Assembly (NCBI GenBank): GCA_014859345.1
Contig: JACUUL010000002.1
Location: 1-64,000 of the forward strand
Source of the DNA: Thermoleophilia bacterium
GTDB lineage: Bacteria; Actinomycetota; Thermoleophilia; BMS3ABIN01
Direction: 5' to 3'
DNA: 64,000 nt
The notes under the pieces were generated by a model. It saw only the letters and a list, made by a program, of their open reading frames with translations. It did not search any database and was not told the origin of the DNA. Below, one piece after another: positions 60,983 to 64,000 of the stretch. A program made the position numbers and the translations under genes. Every line of letters begins with the position of its first letter. The stretch's first letter is position 1.

Positions 60983-62017
60983 CTAGATTTTCCTGGTTGA
61001 CTTGATAAATGCCTCCAGGCTGGCATGGGCGGCGCCGCTGTCAATGCTGCGGGCAGCAAGTTCGACCGCGTCTCCGATGCTGCCGGCAATGCCGGCCGAA
61101 TAAAGCGCCGCGGCTGCGTTGAGCAGGACGACATCCCGGCGCGCGCCGGCCTCTCCCTCCAGGATGCTTCTAAGGATGGCAGCGTTGGCGTGGGCGTCGC
61201 CTCCCTTAAGAATCCCTGACCCGGCAGTTTCATTCAGGCCGAAATCACACGGCCTGATTTTATACGTCTTTATCCCGTCCTCGCCCATTTTGACCTCGGC
61301 TACCAGAGTCGGCCCGCTGATGGTAATTTCGTCCAGTCCATCGTCGCCATGGACGACGAGCCCGTGCCTGCAGCCGAGTTCCTTTAGTGCCCTGGCCATC
61401 AACTCGACGTAACTCCCGTCGAAAACGCCGACGACCTGACAGGCGGCGCCCGCGGGGTTGGTAAGCGGACCGAGGATATTGAAGACAGTGCGCACGCCCA
61501 GCTTTGTCCTCACCGGCACTACATGCTTCATGGCCTGATGATGAAGAGGCGCGAACATGAAGCCGATGCCTGCCTCCCGGATGCAGCGGGCCACGCCGGC
61601 AGCCGGGAGATCAAGGTTTGCTCCCAGCGCCTCCAGGACGTCGGCGCTGCCGGATTGGCTGGTGGCGCCACGGTTGCCGTGTTTGGCCACCTTTGCTCCA
61701 GCACCGGCAGCCACGAAAGCGGCCGTGGTCGAGATGTTGAAGCTGTTGGACTTGTCGCCACCAGTGCCGCAGGTATCCACCAGCTCCACGCCGGGAAGTA
61801 CAACCCGCGTGGAGAAATTACGCATTGTGCGCGCCAGTCCGGCTACTTCAGTGACAGTTTCTCCTTTGGTGCGCAAGGCCAGAAGGAATGCGGCCGTCTC
61901 GACTTCACTGGCGTTTCCGGTCATGATTTGCTGCAGCACAGAACCGGCCTCTGCGGCCTCAAGGTCTTTTCCGGAAGCAAGGCGGTCTATCGCCTTCATG
62001 AGTATCTCGTTCGGCAT
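60983..62017 (-). CDS. trpD: Anthranilate phosphoribosyltransferase
   Basis: The 344-residue enzyme transfers phosphoribose from PRPP to anthranilate. It has an N-terminal helical domain (residues ~1-70), the PRPP/Mg site VDTCGTGGDKSNSFNIST, AKHGNRGATSQSGSADVLEALG, FMFAPLHHQAMKHVVPVRTKLGVRTVFNILGPLTNP and HGDDGLDEI. GGGGA lies 8 bases before ATG 62017. It sits between trpG and trpC. Confidence 0.96.
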   Translation of the reverse strand: MPNEILMKAIDRLASGKDLEAAEAGSVLQQIMTGNASEVETAAFLLALRTKGETVTEVAGLARTMRNFSTRVVLPGVELVDTCGTGGDKSNSFNISTTAAFVAAGAGAKVAKHGNRGATSQSGSADVLEALGANLDLPAAGVARCIREAGIGFMFAPLHHQAMKHVVPVRTKLGVRTVFNILGPLTNPAGAACQVVGVFDGSYVELMARALKELGCRHGLVVHGDDGLDEITISGPTLVAEVKMGEDGIKTYKIRPCDFGLNETAGSGILKGGDAHANAAILRSILEGEAGARRDVVLLNAAAALYSAGIAGSIGDAVELAARSIDSGAAHASLEAFIKSTRKI

Positions 62018-62040
62018 GATTATTTCCCCATATCGTTATT

Positions 62041-62622
62041 TCAACTGATGCTCATTTTCAAAAAATTTCCCAGGATCTGCTTTCCCGGCGCGGTGAGAAT
62101 ACTCTCGGGGTGGAACTGCACTCCCTCCAGGGCCGGCAGCGAACTGTGGCGGAAGCCCATGACAACGCCGTCTTCAGCCCAGGCGGTTCGTTCCAGCACG
62201 CCGGGAATCGGTTCGCCGATAATCAGCGAGTGATAGCGCGTGGCCGTGAAGGGGTTCGTGACTCCCTGGAATAATGTCTTGCCATCGTGGTATATCTCGG
62301 ACGTCTTGCCATGCACCGGCGCTTCACCGCGGATGACCTCTCCCCCGAATACCTGCCCGATCGATTGATGCCCCAGGCATACTCCCAGCAGCGGTACGCG
62401 GCCGCCGAAATATTGCACCGCCTCCATCGATATCCCCGCTTCGTTCGGAGTACAGGGGCCCGGCGAGATAACGATGTGGCTGGGCCCTCGCTCCTCCATC
62501 TCGGGACAGGTGATGCGGTCGTTGCGAAAAACCTCTATCTCGGCTCCCAGTTCTCCCAGAAACTGCACCAGATTGTAGGCGAAGGAATCATAGTTGTCTA
62601 TTACTAATACTTGTGGTATCAT
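62041..62622 (-). CDS. trpG: Anthranilate synthase component II (glutamine amidotransferase)
   Basis: The 193-residue class I amidotransferase supplies ammonia to TrpE. It has VIDNYDSFAYNLVQFLGELG, ISPGPCTPNEAG, the nucleophile in LLGVCLGHQSIGQVFGG, RYHSL and the His/Glu pair in GVQFHPESI. The same protein may also serve aminodeoxychorismate synthase (PabA), as in Bacillus. ATG 62622 is taken as start; the TTG 9 bases upstream is possible. Confidence 0.95.
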   Translation of the reverse strand: MIPQVLVIDNYDSFAYNLVQFLGELGAEIEVFRNDRITCPEMEERGPSHIVISPGPCTPNEAGISMEAVQYFGGRVPLLGVCLGHQSIGQVFGGEVIRGEAPVHGKTSEIYHDGKTLFQGVTNPFTATRYHSLIIGEPIPGVLERTAWAEDGVVMGFRHSSLPALEGVQFHPESILTAPGKQILGNFLKMSIS

Positions 62623-62758
62623 GACTGGCAATTGGTTGTGATTTCCTGGTTACCGGCTTTTGACCTCGGCATGATTGCCATTCCCCTGATAAAGCAGATC
62701 CCTGGCTCCGCACAGTGTGAAAAATATTCTATCCGGCGGAACCGGGAAGCGCTTTCCG

Positions 62759-64000
62759 CTACTCCCATTCCCTTTGCTCCTGGGCCAGCCTGATTGCAGA
62801 AAACATGGCCCGGGCCTTGTTTCTGGTCTCCTCGTATTCGTTGGCGGGAACCGAATCGGCAACCACGCCGCCGCCGGCCTGTACGTACGCCCTGCCGTCC
62901 TTTAAGAGGATGGTCCTGATGCAGATGCATGTATCCAGTTCGCCCCGCTGGAAACTGAGGTAACCGATGGCGCCCGCGTAAGGCCCGCGCTTGGTGGGTT
63001 CCAGCTCGTCGATGATCTCCATGGACCGGATCTTGGGGGCACCGGAAACAGTGCCTGCCGGGAATGCTGCCTTGAGAGCGTCGGCGGCCTCCAGGCCGTC
63101 CTTCAGCCTGCCCACGACAACGGAGACGATATGCATCACATGAGAATAATACTCAATGCGCATCAGGTCCACTACCTCCACGGTGCCGGGCTCGCAGACC
63201 CGGCCCAGATCGTTGCGTCCCAGGTCCACCAGCATGATGTGCTCGGCGAGCTCCTTGCCGTCGGAAAGCAGATCTTCTGCCAGGCGTTTGTCCTCCTCCG
63301 GAGTGGCGCCGCGTGGACGGGTGCCGGCTATGGGCCGGGTCTCAACCCAGCCCCGGTTGACCTTGATAAGCGGTTCCGGCGAGGAACCGACCAGGGAGAA
63401 ATCATCAAAAGCTATGTAATACATATATGGCGAAGGGTTAACAACCCTCAGTCCCCGGTAAATACCGAACGGCGATACCTCGACGTCCAGGCTGAAGCGC
63501 TGCGAAGGCACAGTCTGGAAGCTGTCACCGGCGAAGATATATTCCTTGACCCTTTCCACGGCGGCTTCGAAATCCTCGCGCCGGAAATTCGAGACCGGCT
63601 CGCCCAGGGGCGCCCGGTCATGGACTTCGGCGTGCGGCAGCGGCTCATCCAGCAATTCCTTGAGCAGCAGCACCCGCTCGCGCGCCTCCTCATAGGACTG
63701 GCCGATATCCTTGCCTTCCTCCACAAACGCGTTTGCCAGCAGCATGGTAGTGTGCTTGAGATGATCAAAAATCACGATGGAATCTGATACCAGAAACGCC
63801 ATCTCCGGCACGCCCAGATCGTCCGGGTTTGGCGGCGGCAGCTCCTCCACCCAGCGCACCAGGTCGTAGCCGAACATACCCACCGCTCCGCCGATAAAAG
63901 GCGGCAGCTCATCGATATGCGGAGCGCGATACCGGGAAAGATAGCGACTCACGGAGCCAAAGGGATCATCGCAAGGGCTCACTGTCAGGTCGTCTCCTTC
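62759..64000 (-). CDS. trpE: Anthranilate synthase component I (5' end outside window)
   Basis: 413 residues of the chorismate-utilising enzyme are visible and the frame is still open at the window edge. Family members are ~490-510 residues, so ~90 are missing. Landmarks are PPFIGGAVGMFGYDLVRWVE, GDSFQTVPSQRFS, SPEPLIKV, TRPIAGTRPRGATPEEDKRLAEDLLSDGKELAEHIMLVDLGRNDLGRV, KAAFPAGTVSGAPKIRSMEII and YAGAIGYLSF. With TrpG it makes anthranilate from chorismate. The Trp-binding N-terminal motif lies outside. A PabB identity is less likely given trpG-trpD-trpC downstream. Confidence 0.95.
   Translation of the reverse strand, partial: EGDDLTVSPCDDPFGSVSRYLSRYRAPHIDELPPFIGGAVGMFGYDLVRWVEELPPPNPDDLGVPEMAFLVSDSIVIFDHLKHTTMLLANAFVEEGKDIGQSYEEARERVLLLKELLDEPLPHAEVHDRAPLGEPVSNFRREDFEAAVERVKEYIFAGDSFQTVPSQRFSLDVEVSPFGIYRGLRVVNPSPYMYYIAFDDFSLVGSSPEPLIKVNRGWVETRPIAGTRPRGATPEEDKRLAEDLLSDGKELAEHIMLVDLGRNDLGRVCEPGTVEVVDLMRIEYYSHVMHIVSVVVGRLKDGLEAADALKAAFPAGTVSGAPKIRSMEIIDELEPTKRGPYAGAIGYLSFQRGELDTCICIRTILLKDGRAYVQAGGGVVADSVPANEYEETRNKARAMFSAIRLAQEQREWE

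Noticed and set aside
60955-61233. 93-codon N-terminal extension of TrpC
   Set aside because: It lies over the end of trpD, is Pro/Arg-rich and unlike TrpC; ATG 60954 matches the family start.
1-64000. CRISPR arrays, insertion sequences, prophage genes, rRNA operons
   Set aside because: No direct-repeat/spacer pattern, transposase, phage structural gene or rRNA sequence was seen anywhere in the window.

Overview
The window is a chromosomal stretch of a GC-rich, Gram-positive-type bacterium, read almost entirely on the minus strand, dense with housekeeping genes and with many TTG and GTG starts. Gene order is the main clue to lineage. Several blocks match the arrangement I know from Bacillus and other Gram-positives: recO/glyQ-glyS/dnaG-rpoD, alaS-ruvX-mltG, hisS-aspS, nudF-xerD-deoB, and aroQ-pepP-efp-accB-accC-nusB-xseB-ispA-dxs-tlyA-nadK-recN. 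The lysine-rich histone-like tail, the SigB/F-type sigma factor and the DUF948/YtxH pair would fit a deep-branching Actinomycetota lineage, but that placement is inference. I saw no insertion sequences, phage genes or CRISPR arrays.

Layout. 1-2.3 kb: the end of a lysine/alanine-rich DNA-binding protein with a terminator, two flavoprotein genes, a zinc-ribbon protein, a cytochrome b5-like protein and tRNA-Asn. 2.4-12.5 kb: replication/transcription/translation block rpoD-dnaG-dgt-ppdK-glyS-glyQ, with recO divergent. 13.5-21.9 kb: mltG-ruvX-alaS behind a SigB-type sigma factor gene that has a SigB-type promoter of its own; the DUF948/YtxH pair; an MnmA fused to a degenerate IscU/NifU-like domain; a thioredoxin-like lipoprotein. 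22.3-35.2 kb: aspS, hisS, an MBL-fold hydrolase, nucleoside salvage (pdp, deoB), xerD, ald, a Nudix hydrolase, an M20 peptidase, and pyrG behind a leader terminator. 35.5-38.7 kb: a small accessory island with a methyltransferase carrying an in-frame TGA, a ferredoxin, and a secreted glucosaminidase with four ~105-residue repeats. 38.8-51.9 kb: a CDF transporter, a DUF362 protein, recN, nadK, tlyA, dxs, ispA, xseB, nusB, accC, a carboxyltransferase-AccB fusion and efp. 52-56.4 kb: pepP and the shikimate genes aroQ-aroB-aroK-aroC. 56.4-59.9 kb: type IV pilus inner-membrane genes pilM-pilN-pilO plus a PilP-like protein. 60-64 kb: trpE-trpG-trpD-trpC, with trpE running off the end.

The parts most worth a second look are these. 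(1) A probable selenocysteine codon, with a SECIS-like hairpin right after it, in an ArsM-related methyltransferase. (2) The IscU-like/MnmA fusion, which has lost two of the three scaffold cysteines. (3) The carboxyltransferase-AccB fusion, which keeps a Shine-Dalgarno and ATG exactly at the AccB boundary, so free biotin carrier could be made from the same message. (4) A close match to a SigB-type promoter in front of the sigma factor-alaS-ruvX-mltG run. (5) An attenuator-like terminator in the pyrG leader. (6) Two conserved proteins whose best-supported starts are ATA and CTG.

Protein families were assigned by reading motifs, not by database search. Starts were chosen from Shine-Dalgarno spacing, overlap with the preceding gene and the conserved N-terminus; where these disagree the entry says so.
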